Shown piece by piece: positions 8,826 to 16,027 of a stretch of 64,000 nt of DNA. Source of the DNA: Neisseriaceae bacterium TC5R-5 (GTDB lineage Bacteria; Pseudomonadota; Gammaproteobacteria; Burkholderiales; Chromobacteriaceae); the NCBI GenBank assembly GCA_020830965.2, contig JACCFC020000002.1:124001-188000 (forward strand), in the 5' to 3' direction. The translations under genes and the position numbers were made by a program. Within the stretch, counting starts at the first letter, position 1. Each line of letters starts with the position of its first letter. Below the pieces are notes generated by a model. It saw only the letters and a list, made by a program, of their open reading frames with translations. It was not told the DNA's origin and did not search any database.

Positions 8826-10139
8826 ATGTGCCAAGCTTATTGTCGGATGCTGCTGCTCTTGTCAACGACCCTACTACTATTTACCCAAGCGTGGGGTGTA
8901 TGTATCTACTCGGCAGAAAATGGCAACTGGGATGGGCAATCGTTCGCTATGGGCGGGTTTACTGGCCTACCCAGTGCGATCAATATTAATTCATTGGATT
9001 TTCAACCATCCGGCACCGTACTGGCCAGTGCTGTCGCCCCCTTACCAGCACTCAGTTCCTCAGCACTCAAGCCAGAACAAATTCTGTTTCGTTGTGCTGC
9101 CACCGATGTCAATAATCTGTACGAATACTACGGTACCGAAGCCACTAATGCGCTGACTGGCCAGTTTGAAGATGGCGGCGCACAAGTGCCGGGGGGCTAT
9201 CGCAGCAAGATAGCCGGTGTCCTAGTACGCCTGACTAATACCAGCACCGGCGAGTACTTTTCCCATACCTGGAAAAGACGGCAGTTGAGCGGTTTGGATC
9301 GAGATGCTAACTCACTATTCCCCATCTTGGTTAAAGTCAAAAACTTCAGTACTGTCAAACTGGAATTCATTCGTTTTCCCAATGAGTCCAGTGCCACTGA
9401 CGCCTTTACCGGAAGCGGCCCGCTGCCCGCACCATACTGGAATGCCGGCTATCTGGCCTTTGGCGGGCCTGGAATCAGCAGTGCCAATATTGATGTGGGT
9501 AAACCTGCCACTTGGTGGACTGTCTCCAGCCCCTATGCCTATGTCGGGTCAGTCAACTACGCCCAAAGCATTGAAGTACGGCGCACCTCCAGTTGCAAAG
9601 TCAACAATGTCACCCCCTACGTGTTGTTCCCCTCCATGAGCGTCGCACAAATGGAAGCCGGCAAAGTGGCTAGTGCAACCATTAATATCGACTTTAGCTG
9701 CCAGCCTAATGCGAGCGGCTCCTCTTCACCATACGGCACGATAGCAACCGGGACAACGATGATGGCCATTGCCATCCCTTCGGACAAGGCCAACGCCTCA
9801 TCCAGCATTACCGGTTTAGCCTATGGGCCTGGGGGGGCTGTAATCGGTAGCCCAGCACTCATTTCAGATCATTACGGCAATACCGGTATCGCCCAAGGTG
9901 TAGCAGTGACCCTGAAGCATCAAAACGGGCAGCCAGTGGCATTTAACTGGGGAGTGAAAGGATATGACGGCGCTTGGTGGCCGATACTGGATGGAGCTAC
10001 GCAAATTGGTCTTGCCGGTAGCAGCAAGGCTTATCGAAAAACGCTGACGGCCACATTTGGCAAGATAGCAAACAGATCCATAAAGGTGACTGCGGGCAGT
10101 TTCAACGCACAGGCGGAAGTGTTGATCCGTGTACAGTAG
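8826..10139 (+). CDS. Fimbrial tip adhesin-like minor subunit
   Basis: Last gene of the chaperone-usher operon, encoding about 437 residues from ATG 8826; GTG 8814 or 8823 are alternative starts. A hydrophobic signal peptide (MLLLLSTTLLLFTQAWG) precedes a two-domain protein. The N-terminal part of about 250 residues has no motif I recognise and would carry any receptor-binding function. The C-terminal part (from about SSCKVNNVTPYVLF, with a second cysteine in DFSCQPN) resembles a pilin domain and ends in AEVLIRVQ, a donor-strand-type terminus. A seven-G run lies at 9831-9837. Its ligand is unknown. Confidence 0.75.
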   Translation: MCQAYCRMLLLLSTTLLLFTQAWGVCIYSAENGNWDGQSFAMGGFTGLPSAININSLDFQPSGTVLASAVAPLPALSSSALKPEQILFRCAATDVNNLYEYYGTEATNALTGQFEDGGAQVPGGYRSKIAGVLVRLTNTSTGEYFSHTWKRRQLSGLDRDANSLFPILVKVKNFSTVKLEFIRFPNESSATDAFTGSGPLPAPYWNAGYLAFGGPGISSANIDVGKPATWWTVSSPYAYVGSVNYAQSIEVRRTSSCKVNNVTPYVLFPSMSVAQMEAGKVASATINIDFSCQPNASGSSSPYGTIATGTTMMAIAIPSDKANASSSITGLAYGPGGAVIGSPALISDHYGNTGIAQGVAVTLKHQNGQPVAFNWGVKGYDGAWWPILDGATQIGLAGSSKAYRKTLTATFGKIANRSIKVTAGSFNAQAEVLIRVQ

Positions 10140-10183
10140 TCTGCTGAGTATTGCATCGGTGGTAATGCGATGCGAAAGACTAC
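10136..10183 (+). terminator. Nested stem at end of fimbrial operon
   Basis: GTAGTCT (10136-10142, spanning the adhesin stop) pairs with AGACTAC (10177-10183), and GCATCG (10153-10158) pairs with CGATGC (10168-10173). There is no T run, so it may be a 3' mRNA structure rather than an intrinsic terminator. Confidence 0.4.
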
Positions 10184-10234
10184 ACATCTAAAAAAGCGCT
10201 GTCTAATATTCTGTCTAAAACCCCAAAATTAAAA

Positions 10235-10260
10235 CAGGCCTTACATTGCTGTAAGGCCTG
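10235..10260 (-). terminator. Terminator of tRNA-Thr
   Basis: CAGGCCTTAC (10235-10244) and its complement GTAAGGCCTG (10251-10260) form a strong stem. Read on the minus strand it is followed by TTTTAATTTT, giving an intrinsic terminator just downstream of the tRNA. Confidence 0.8.
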
Positions 10261-10268
10261 TAAAGACT

Positions 10269-10344
10269 TGGTGCCGGCGGCAGGAATCGAACTCGCGACC
10301 CCCTGATTACAAGTCAGGTGCTCTACCAACTGAGCTACACCGGC
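10269..10344 (-). tRNA. tRNA-Thr (anticodon UGU)
   Basis: Read on the minus strand the 76 bases fold into a full cloverleaf. The acceptor stem is GCCGGTG paired with CGCCGGC (one G-U pair), the D-loop region is GCTCAGTTGGTAGAGC, and the anticodon stem is CCTGA/TCAGG with loop CTTGTAA (anticodon TGT, reading ACA). The T arm is GCGAGTTCGATTCCTGC, and a CCA end is encoded. It sits at the boundary of the fimbrial block, a common position for island junctions. Confidence 0.97.
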
Positions 10345-10396
10345 TTTGAGGCGTGCCATTATCCATAAACGGCTGCTGCTTGGCAAGTGCTTAGCG

Positions 10397-10882
10397 TTAC
10401 TTTCCTTGCTTTTTTATTGGGTGCTTGGCTAGTTTTTTGTTTTTGTTTGGTTTTTTATGTGCTGTTACTTGGTTGTTGTGGGGCTTTTGTTTAGTTTTTT
10501 TAGATGGCTTTTGAGCAGATTGGCTCTTTGCCGGGTGATGTTTAGCCGTTTTATGTGACTTACTCACCGGTTTCTTAACAGCATGTTGTTTGCTGACCGC
10601 CGTTTTATGCGTTTTTTTAGTCGTGCGTTGTTGCGGGTGCTTAGCCTTGCTACGTTTTGAATGCTGGCCATGAGGAGCAGCTTTATGCTTACCCGCCTTA
10701 TGCTTAGTTACCGTATGCGTACTACTGGATTTAGGTGCCGCCGCTTTACGGGTGGATCTGGCCGCTGGTGCATTTTGAAAGTCGCCAGGTAAGGGAGCGT
10801 CTTCGGTTTCAGCATAGCTGGCGGTAGACAATAGCAGTGACGCAGATAGCAGGATCAGGCGCAAAGTCGTGATGAATTTCAT
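10397..10882 (-). CDS. Exported Lys/His-rich low-complexity protein
   Basis: A 161-residue protein I cannot assign to a family. A good signal peptide (MKFITTLRLILLSASLLLSTASYA) is followed by a short acidic segment and then about 120 residues dominated by Lys, His, Ser, Thr and Gln (KHKAGKHKAAPHG, HAVKKP, KTKQKPHNN). The mature part is strongly basic and probably disordered. Histone H1-like proteins have similar composition, but the signal peptide argues for a periplasmic or secreted location. The His content could bind metal or nucleic acid; this is conjecture. It is alone between tRNA-Thr and aroE. Confidence 0.7.
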   Translation of the reverse strand: MKFITTLRLILLSASLLLSTASYAETEDAPLPGDFQNAPAARSTRKAAAPKSSSTHTVTKHKAGKHKAAPHGQHSKRSKAKHPQQRTTKKTHKTAVSKQHAVKKPVSKSHKTAKHHPAKSQSAQKPSKKTKQKPHNNQVTAHKKPNKNKKLAKHPIKKQGK

Positions 10883-11030
10883 TATTAAGCTACTCTATGA
10901 GACGGTAAAGAGAAAATAGGGGCTATATTAGCATGCGCTGTAATATAAATAGACTTGGCATTCAATAAGATAGCCGTTCAGCTTGCCATTCTGGCGAGGT
11001 AAACGACCATCTAATTTGGGCTCAGCTCGC

Positions 11031-11852
11031 TCAGGCCAAAATCTCTCTCAGCATATTGGTGACCTTACGGGTATCTGGCTGCACCCCGCGCCAAATAGCA
11101 AAGGACTCTGCCGCCTGCTCTACCAGCATCCCTAAGCCATCAGCCAACATGCCGGCATGCTCGGCTTGTGCACGCTGCAGGAAGGGTGTTAAGCCGCTGC
11201 TGTAAACCATGTCATAGGCTAGAGTACGTGCCGAAAACAAACCATGCGGAATAGGGGGCAATTCCTTGTGCAAACTGCTGGAGGTGGCATTGATGATGAT
11301 ATCGAAGCTGCGCCCTTGTAATTGCTCGTAGGCGATCGCTTCTAATTGTCCCCAGGGAGCAAAATGGTTCACCAGAGCTTCCGCCCGCACCAAGGTTCGG
11401 TTGACGATGGTGAGCGTAGCAGGCTTCTCGCGTAGCAGAGGCTCCAGCACACCACGTACTGCGCCGCCCGCTCCCAGAATGAGCACTCGCCGATCTGTCA
11501 CCGGGTAATCAAGGTTTTCAACGATATCCCGTACCAGCCCAACGCCATCGGTGTTATCCCCATAAACCTTACCGTCGCGAAAGGTAAGGGTATTGACCGC
11601 TTCTGCTGCGCGCGCGCGTTCGGTTACTTCATCAGCAAAACGAAAAGCATCACTTTTAAATGGCAGAGTGATATTAAGCCCTTTCGCACCTGCAGCAACA
11701 AACTCTGCCACCACCTGATTGAACTGACCCAGGTCAGCAAACAGTCTTTCGTAAAGTATTTCCTGTTTACACGCTAAAGCAAATTCACTGTGGATGAATG
11801 GCGATTGGCTATGCGCAACAGGATTGCCAATAACAGCATAACGATCAGTCAT
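11031..11852 (-). CDS. aroE: Shikimate dehydrogenase (NADP+)
   Basis: A 273-residue enzyme of standard length, reducing 3-dehydroshikimate to shikimate in aromatic amino acid synthesis. Motifs seen: NPVAHSQSP (10-18) for substrate binding, GLNITLPFK (58-66) with the catalytic Lys66, NTDGVGL (100-106) with Asp102, and the nucleotide loop ILGAGGAVRG (125-135). The C-terminal segment DGLGMLVEQAAESFAIWRG is typical. It is a single gene, 115 bases away from the next gene on the same strand, so it may have its own promoter. Confidence 0.97.
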   Translation of the reverse strand: MTDRYAVIGNPVAHSQSPFIHSEFALACKQEILYERLFADLGQFNQVVAEFVAAGAKGLNITLPFKSDAFRFADEVTERARAAEAVNTLTFRDGKVYGDNTDGVGLVRDIVENLDYPVTDRRVLILGAGGAVRGVLEPLLREKPATLTIVNRTLVRAEALVNHFAPWGQLEAIAYEQLQGRSFDIIINATSSSLHKELPPIPHGLFSARTLAYDMVYSSGLTPFLQRAQAEHAGMLADGLGMLVEQAAESFAIWRGVQPDTRKVTNMLREILA

Positions 11853-11967
11853 AATCAGCTTTCCAAATATCTGTATGTGGCCGCAAGCGCAGCAGGCGGG
11901 AAGAAATGGCGATAGCCATCATAAAATAACAGAAACTTTAACCTGTCCTATTAACATGAAACAAGCT

Positions 11968-12420
11968 CTACGTCTGCTCCCAAGGTAGCTGCGCTGCTTT
12001 CCAGCCATTAAGTTGACCACGCCGGCCATGACTATCACGCTCACCCTCAAAGCCGTTTAGCACATTAAAAACCTGGGCATAACCGGCCGTGCAAGCCAGA
12101 CGCGCAACTTCATCAGAACGAGCGCCAGTACGGCATAGCACCATCAGGCACGCCTGTTTATCTACCACCTGTGACAACTGGCTCAAAAACGTCGTACTGG
12201 CCACCATACCAGGGAAGCTACGCCACTCAAGCCGGAGGGCATAAGGAATGGTGCCAACAAACTGCCATTCTGCCGCACTACGTACATCCAGTAATATCGC
12301 GGCGGGCATCAGTTGCTTTAGCTGATGGGCCTCCTGCGGAGTGAGCGCCCCGGCATAAGGCAAACCCATGGTTTCGGCTCGCTGTTTTGCCTGTTGCAAT
12401 AGCTCCGTTACGTCATTCAT
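11968..12420 (-). CDS. Rhodanese-domain protein
   Basis: A 150-residue single rhodanese domain. The DVRSAAEWQFVGTIPYALRL block and the active-site loop CRTGARS around residue 116 are intact, including the catalytic cysteine. Such proteins carry or transfer persulfide sulfur; the partner here is unknown. ATG 12420 is preferred because AGGGGAAG lies just upstream. A TTG at 12435 would add five residues. The gene is divergent from glnA, with 189 bases between the two starts. Confidence 0.87.
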   Translation of the reverse strand: MNDVTELLQQAKQRAETMGLPYAGALTPQEAHQLKQLMPAAILLDVRSAAEWQFVGTIPYALRLEWRSFPGMVASTTFLSQLSQVVDKQACLMVLCRTGARSDEVARLACTAGYAQVFNVLNGFEGERDSHGRRGQLNGWKAAQLPWEQT

Positions 12421-12609
12421 TAGCTTCCCCTTCAAAGTATTGAATCAAGCTGCCTAAGCTTTGCTGCACCTGCGACATTTTCTGGCGTCATGATTTCGCC
12501 TATGACACAATGCAAGCTCCGCGATTTAAGGCTGGTTTGTTGATAACTTAATCACTAAAGAGTCAACAAGCCAGCACACATGATACACACAGTCCTTCAG
12601 GAGAAAAGC

Positions 12610-14028
12610 ATGGCCATTGCAGATGTTGTTGCTCTGATTAATGACAATGATGTTAAATTTATTGATCTGCGCTTTACCGATACCCGCGGCAAAGAACAAC
12701 ACGTTTCTATTCCCGCTCATGTTCTAGTCGATGATGCCGAAGCCTGGTTTGAAAATGGCCATGCTTTCGATGGCTCCTCCATCGCTGGCTGGAAGGGTAT
12801 CCAGGCATCTGACATGTTATTGATTGCCGACCCCAGCACTGCCCGTCTTGACCCCTTCTACGACGAAGCCACCGTGTTCATGCACTGCGACGTCATTGAT
12901 CCGGCCGACGGCAAGGGCTATGACCGTGATCCGCGTTCCATTGCCAAGCGTGGCGAGGCCTATTTAAAAGCCTCTGGCCTGGGAGATACCGCTTACTTTG
13001 GTCCAGAGCCAGAATTTTTTATTTTTGACAGCATCACCTGGGGCACCGATATGTCTGGCTGCTTCGTCAAAATTAAAGCAGAAGAAGCCGCTTGGGCATC
13101 CGCCGAAGATTTTGAGGGCGGCAACACCGGCCATCGCCCTGGCGTTAAAGGTGGTTACTTCCCTGTTCCTCCCGTTGACTCTTCGCAAGACATCCGTTCT
13201 GCCATGGTTTTATTACTGGAAGAGCTGGGCGTGCCGGTAGAAGTGCATCACCACGAAGTAGCTACTGCGGGTCAGAATGAAATTGGCACCCGCTTCAGCA
13301 CCCTGACTCAGCGGGCTGACTGGACACAGATTCTAAAGTACGTGGTGCACAATGTCGCACATAGCTACGGCAAAACCGCCACCTTCATGCCTAAGCCGAT
13401 TGTTGGAGACAATGGTTCCGGCATGCATGTTCATCAGTCGATCTGGAAAGATGGTGTCAATCTGTTTGCCGGCAACGGCTACGCTGGCTTGTCCGACTTT
13501 GCGCTTTATTATATTGGCGGCATTATCAAGCATGCCAAAGCCCTGAACGCCATTACCAACCCGGGCACCAACTCTTACAAGCGTCTGGTACCCCATTATG
13601 AAGCACCGGTGAAACTGGCCTATTCGGCTAAAAATCGTTCAGCTTCTATCCGTATTCCACACGTTGCTAGCCCCAAGGCTCGCCGTATCGAAGCGCGCTT
13701 CCCCGATCCACTGGCCAACCCCTACCTAGCCTTCACAGCCTTGATGATGGCAGGGCTAGATGGTGTACAAAATAAAATTCATCCGGGCGACCCTGCCGAT
13801 AAGAACCTGTACGATTTGCCACCCGAAGAAGACAAATTGATCCCTACTGTGTGCGCCAGTCTGGACGAAGCACTGGCCGCTCTAGACAAAGATCGTGAAT
13901 TCCTCACTCGCGGCGGTGTGTTCTCTAACGACTGGATAGACGCTTACATCGAATTGAAGATGCAGGAAGTCAACCTGACTCGTATGACTACCCATCCGGT
14001 AGAATTTGCCATGTATTATTCCCTGTAA
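12610..14028 (+). CDS. glnA: Glutamine synthetase, type I
   Basis: A 472-residue type I glutamine synthetase that makes glutamine from glutamate, ammonia and ATP. Seen are [10 protein letters not shown], the metal-ligand strand [21 protein letters not shown], the [11 protein letters not shown] segment, NRSASIRIP, and the adenylylation site NLYDLPPEE with Tyr401. The last shows that GlnE-type control is likely. ATG 12610 is chosen because AGGAG lies 6 bases upstream; starting at 12580 would add a non-conserved leader. A hairpin terminator follows. No clear sigma-54 promoter was found upstream. Confidence 0.98.
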   Translation: MAIADVVALINDNDVKFIDLRFTDTRGKEQHVSIPAHVLVDDAEAWFENGHAFDGSSIAGWKGIQASDMLLIADPSTARLDPFYDEATVFMHCDVIDPADGKGYDRDPRSIAKRGEAYLKASGLGDTAYFGPEPEFFIFDSITWGTDMSGCFVKIKAEEAAWASAEDFEGGNTGHRPGVKGGYFPVPPVDSSQDIRSAMVLLLEELGVPVEVHHHEVATAGQNEIGTRFSTLTQRADWTQILKYVVHNVAHSYGKTATFMPKPIVGDNGSGMHVHQSIWKDGVNLFAGNGYAGLSDFALYYIGGIIKHAKALNAITNPGTNSYKRLVPHYEAPVKLAYSAKNRSASIRIPHVASPKARRIEARFPDPLANPYLAFTALMMAGLDGVQNKIHPGDPADKNLYDLPPEEDKLIPTVCASLDEALAALDKDREFLTRGGVFSNDWIDAYIELKMQEVNLTRMTTHPVEFAMYYSL

Positions 14029-14051
14029 TCACACATTGCATCTGTAAAAAA

Positions 14052-14082
14052 ACCCGCAAAGCTAGCGCCTTGCGGGTTTTTT
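14052..14082 (+). terminator. Terminator of glnA
   Basis: ACCCGCAA pairs with TTGCGGGT around a short loop, followed by a run of T, 24 bases after the glnA stop. Confidence 0.9.
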
Positions 14083-14170
14083 ACTTCTGACTCTCAATAC
14101 TTTCTCTGGAAAATCAACACTATCTGAGCTTAGATAAGTGTATTGCCCTGTGTAGATTAGGAGTCACATC

Positions 14171-14473
14171 ATGCAGTTTGACGAGGTTCGCCCAGAACAC
14201 TTCACCACCCTTTCACGCAATCCATTTCCACACATTCTGATGGATCGCCTATTACTACAAATGGCAGGTGCCGATGCTGATGGCTCGCAGTATCGTAAAG
14301 AAGTGTTAGCCGCTGCCGGCTGGAAGCATGATGGTTTGGTGACTTTTGGCAAATATCCGAATGATGCCTGCGATGCTTTCAATCGTATCCGTGAAGTACT
14401 AGCACAAACAGAAGAACCTAGCGAAGTGCTGGCCGCGTTAATTAAATTGAACACCAAAGACTATCGCCACTAA
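14171..14473 (+). CDS. Conserved-looking hypothetical protein
   Basis: A 100-residue soluble protein that I do not recognise. It starts MQFDEVRPEHFTTLSRNPFPHILMD and ends KLNTKDYRH. It has no signal peptide or membrane segment and appears to be mostly helical. It has normal codon use and a TAGGAG ribosome site upstream of ATG 14171. It stands alone between the glnA terminator and a convergent small gene, and a strong hairpin at 14501-14533 closes it. No function is suggested. Confidence 0.7.
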   Translation: MQFDEVRPEHFTTLSRNPFPHILMDRLLLQMAGADADGSQYRKEVLAAAGWKHDGLVTFGKYPNDACDAFNRIREVLAQTEEPSEVLAALIKLNTKDYRH

Positions 14474-14500
14474 ATAATTTAGAACTTACTCTGAGCGAAA

Positions 14501-14533
14501 GCCCCAAAAGCTAGGCATAACTTCTTTTGGGGC
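14501..14533. terminator. Hairpin between convergent genes
   Basis: GCCCCAAAAG (14501-14510) pairs perfectly with CTTTTGGGGC (14524-14533) around a 13-base loop. It lies between two convergent genes and may serve both, although a clear T run is present on neither side. Confidence 0.6.
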
Positions 14534-14570
14534 GGCATTAAGGTGAAGTTTTACTCTTCACAAGCCAAGC

Positions 14571-14792
14571 TTAAGCCGTTATCTGTGCCTTTTTCAGAAT
14601 GAGATACAACTTGTCCTTTAGCAATAGTTTTTCTTTTTTCAGATTCTCAATCTCTATTGCGCTGCCAGACACAAGGCGTGCCTCCATATTCTTAATCTTT
14701 TGATCCAGTTCATTGTGTTTGTTAAACAGCCTGTTGAAATGCTCGTCTTCGGTTTTTAACCTAGTAATGAGGTCACGAAATTCTGGAAACAT
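14571..14792 (-). CDS. YdcH/DUF465-family small protein
   Basis: A 73-residue helical protein starting MFPEFRDLITRLKTEDEHFNRL. The family hallmarks are the LITRLK...D.HF..LF..HN.LD..I segment followed by a LKKEKLLLKDKLY helix near the C-terminus. DUF465 members are small coiled-coil proteins of unknown function. The start at 14792 is chosen because AAGGAG lies 7 bases upstream. Upstream in-frame codons would add a hydrophobic leader that the family lacks. Confidence 0.85.
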   Translation of the reverse strand: MFPEFRDLITRLKTEDEHFNRLFNKHNELDQKIKNMEARLVSGSAIEIENLKKEKLLLKDKLYLILKKAQITA

Positions 14793-14911
14793 AGCGGGCT
14801 CCTTAACAAAATAAAAGAATAAGCAGACAAGGACCAAATCATACTAACACCAGCGCAAGTACAAACCTTGCGTTAGCACAGATAAACTGGCTATTTTGCC
14901 AAACTATCCAC

Positions 14912-15511
14912 CTAGGCATGCCAGGCCTCCAGACGCATCAGATAAGCCGGGTGCCCTTCCAGTATCGATAGTTGCACAAAACCACCATAATGCACTGCCA
15001 TTAACTTCGCCACCGCCAAACGGGTATCCAGCAATTCAGCAAGTAGCGCAATAATGACACCACGGTGGGTAATCAATACGCGATGACTACCTTTTGCCAC
15101 ACTCATCCAGTTAGATAAACCTGCCAATACCCGTGTACGGAAAATCTCATGACTTTCGCCCCCGGGCGGTTGCAAACTCCCCTCCACTAGGCGCCTGCGC
15201 CAATGCGGGTAATGCAGTGCCATCACCGCTAAATCCATACCCTCCCAGTCACCAAAATCAAACTCCATAAACTGTTCGTCCACTTTCAAAGTGAGCGAAC
15301 TGGACAAAGCTTGCTGTACCGCAAACTCGCGGCATTGCTGCTGTGGCGAGCTGGCTAATGCCGTCACCGGCGCAAGATGATTGATACGCTTCCAGCTATC
15401 CTGCATCTGACGCAGCCCAACCGGGCTTAATGGCCGATCAGTATTACCAACCAGATGCCCACCATGATCAATATCACCATGATGAAATAAGGTAAGGGTA
15501 TAAGGGTTCAT
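14912..15511 (-). CDS. cobC: Histidine-phosphatase family protein, probable alpha-ribazole phosphatase
   Basis: A 199-residue protein of the phosphoglycerate-mutase-like histidine phosphatase clan. CobC removes phosphate from alpha-ribazole-5'-phosphate in assembly of the lower ligand of cobalamin. The family strand near the N-terminus normally reads RHG; here it reads LTLFHHGDID, so the arginine before the catalytic histidine is a histidine. Other landmarks are kept: SSPQQQCREFA, FGDWEGMD and ITHRGVI with the second histidine. It diverges from the riboswitch-led btuB-btuF operon, which is the main reason for the cobC call. It could instead be another histidine phosphatase. Confidence 0.7.
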   Translation of the reverse strand: MNPYTLTLFHHGDIDHGGHLVGNTDRPLSPVGLRQMQDSWKRINHLAPVTALASSPQQQCREFAVQQALSSSLTLKVDEQFMEFDFGDWEGMDLAVMALHYPHWRRRLVEGSLQPPGGESHEIFRTRVLAGLSNWMSVAKGSHRVLITHRGVIIALLAELLDTRLAVAKLMAVHYGGFVQLSILEGHPAYLMRLEAWHA

Positions 15512-15678
15512 TGGTTTTACCTCCTGGCCGACAGGAAAATCAAATCAGGTCTCTAAACTATATCGCGCCCGCACAACAAGCAGCGAAACAACGAAGAGCA
15601 AGTATAGGGGCATGACGTTCAAAGCCGTAAGCCTAAGCATTTTATGCATAGAAAACGTTATTTCCCAATAGCGCTGTG

Positions 15679-15684
15679 TATAAT
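15679..15684 (+). promoter_or_regulatory. btuB: Candidate -10 box upstream of the riboswitch
   Basis: A perfect TATAAT lies about nine bases before the start of the conserved riboswitch core. No good -35 was seen at the expected distance. Confidence 0.45.
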
Positions 15685-15692
15685 CCGCCACT

Positions 15693-15865
15693 TGCAGGTG
15701 CCTGTAGCTCACAGGTGAAACGGGAAGCCGGTTAAAGTCCGGCGCTGCCCCCGCAACGGTAAGGTCTGGCGTTTCGACGCTAGGGTAACAGGATGACCAC
15801 TGTCCAGCCATGGATGGGAAGGTTTGTTACTAACGACCGAGCCCGGAGACCGGCCTGCTGCTGAT
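15693..15865 (+). ncRNA. Cobalamin riboswitch
   Basis: The leader has the class landmarks in order: TGCAGGTGCC near the 5' end, ACGGGAAGCCGGT, GCTGCCCCCGCAACGGTAA, a variable arm, a B12-box-type segment GACCACTGTCC, ATGGGAAGG, and CGAGCCCGGAGACCGGCC. It precedes btuB in the same direction. Adenosylcobalamin binding would be expected to repress btuB-btuF. The downstream stretch to the btuB start holds a hairpin (GTATCGC 15893-15899 with GCGATAC 15906-15912) that may be part of the expression platform. Confidence 0.95.
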
Positions 15866-16027
15866 ATGCCTGGAAAGCGTGTCGATGCTGGAGTATCGCG
15901 GGGAGGCGATACAACAGACGGCCCGGCGCACTGCCTTGACGTCCTCTTTAATATTTAGTCCTCTTCGCACACCCCAAGATAACTTGCCCACTTAATTGGG
16001 CCCTTGATAACCCTCGGAGTGTGTTTC

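Noticed and set aside
12436-12609. A possible sigma-54 promoter upstream of glnA (TGACACAATGCA).
   Set aside because: The two elements are too close together to be a -24/-12 pair, so it was not called.
15545-15811. An 88-codon open frame on the minus strand.
   Set aside because: It lies across the cobalamin riboswitch and its promoter and has no protein-family character.
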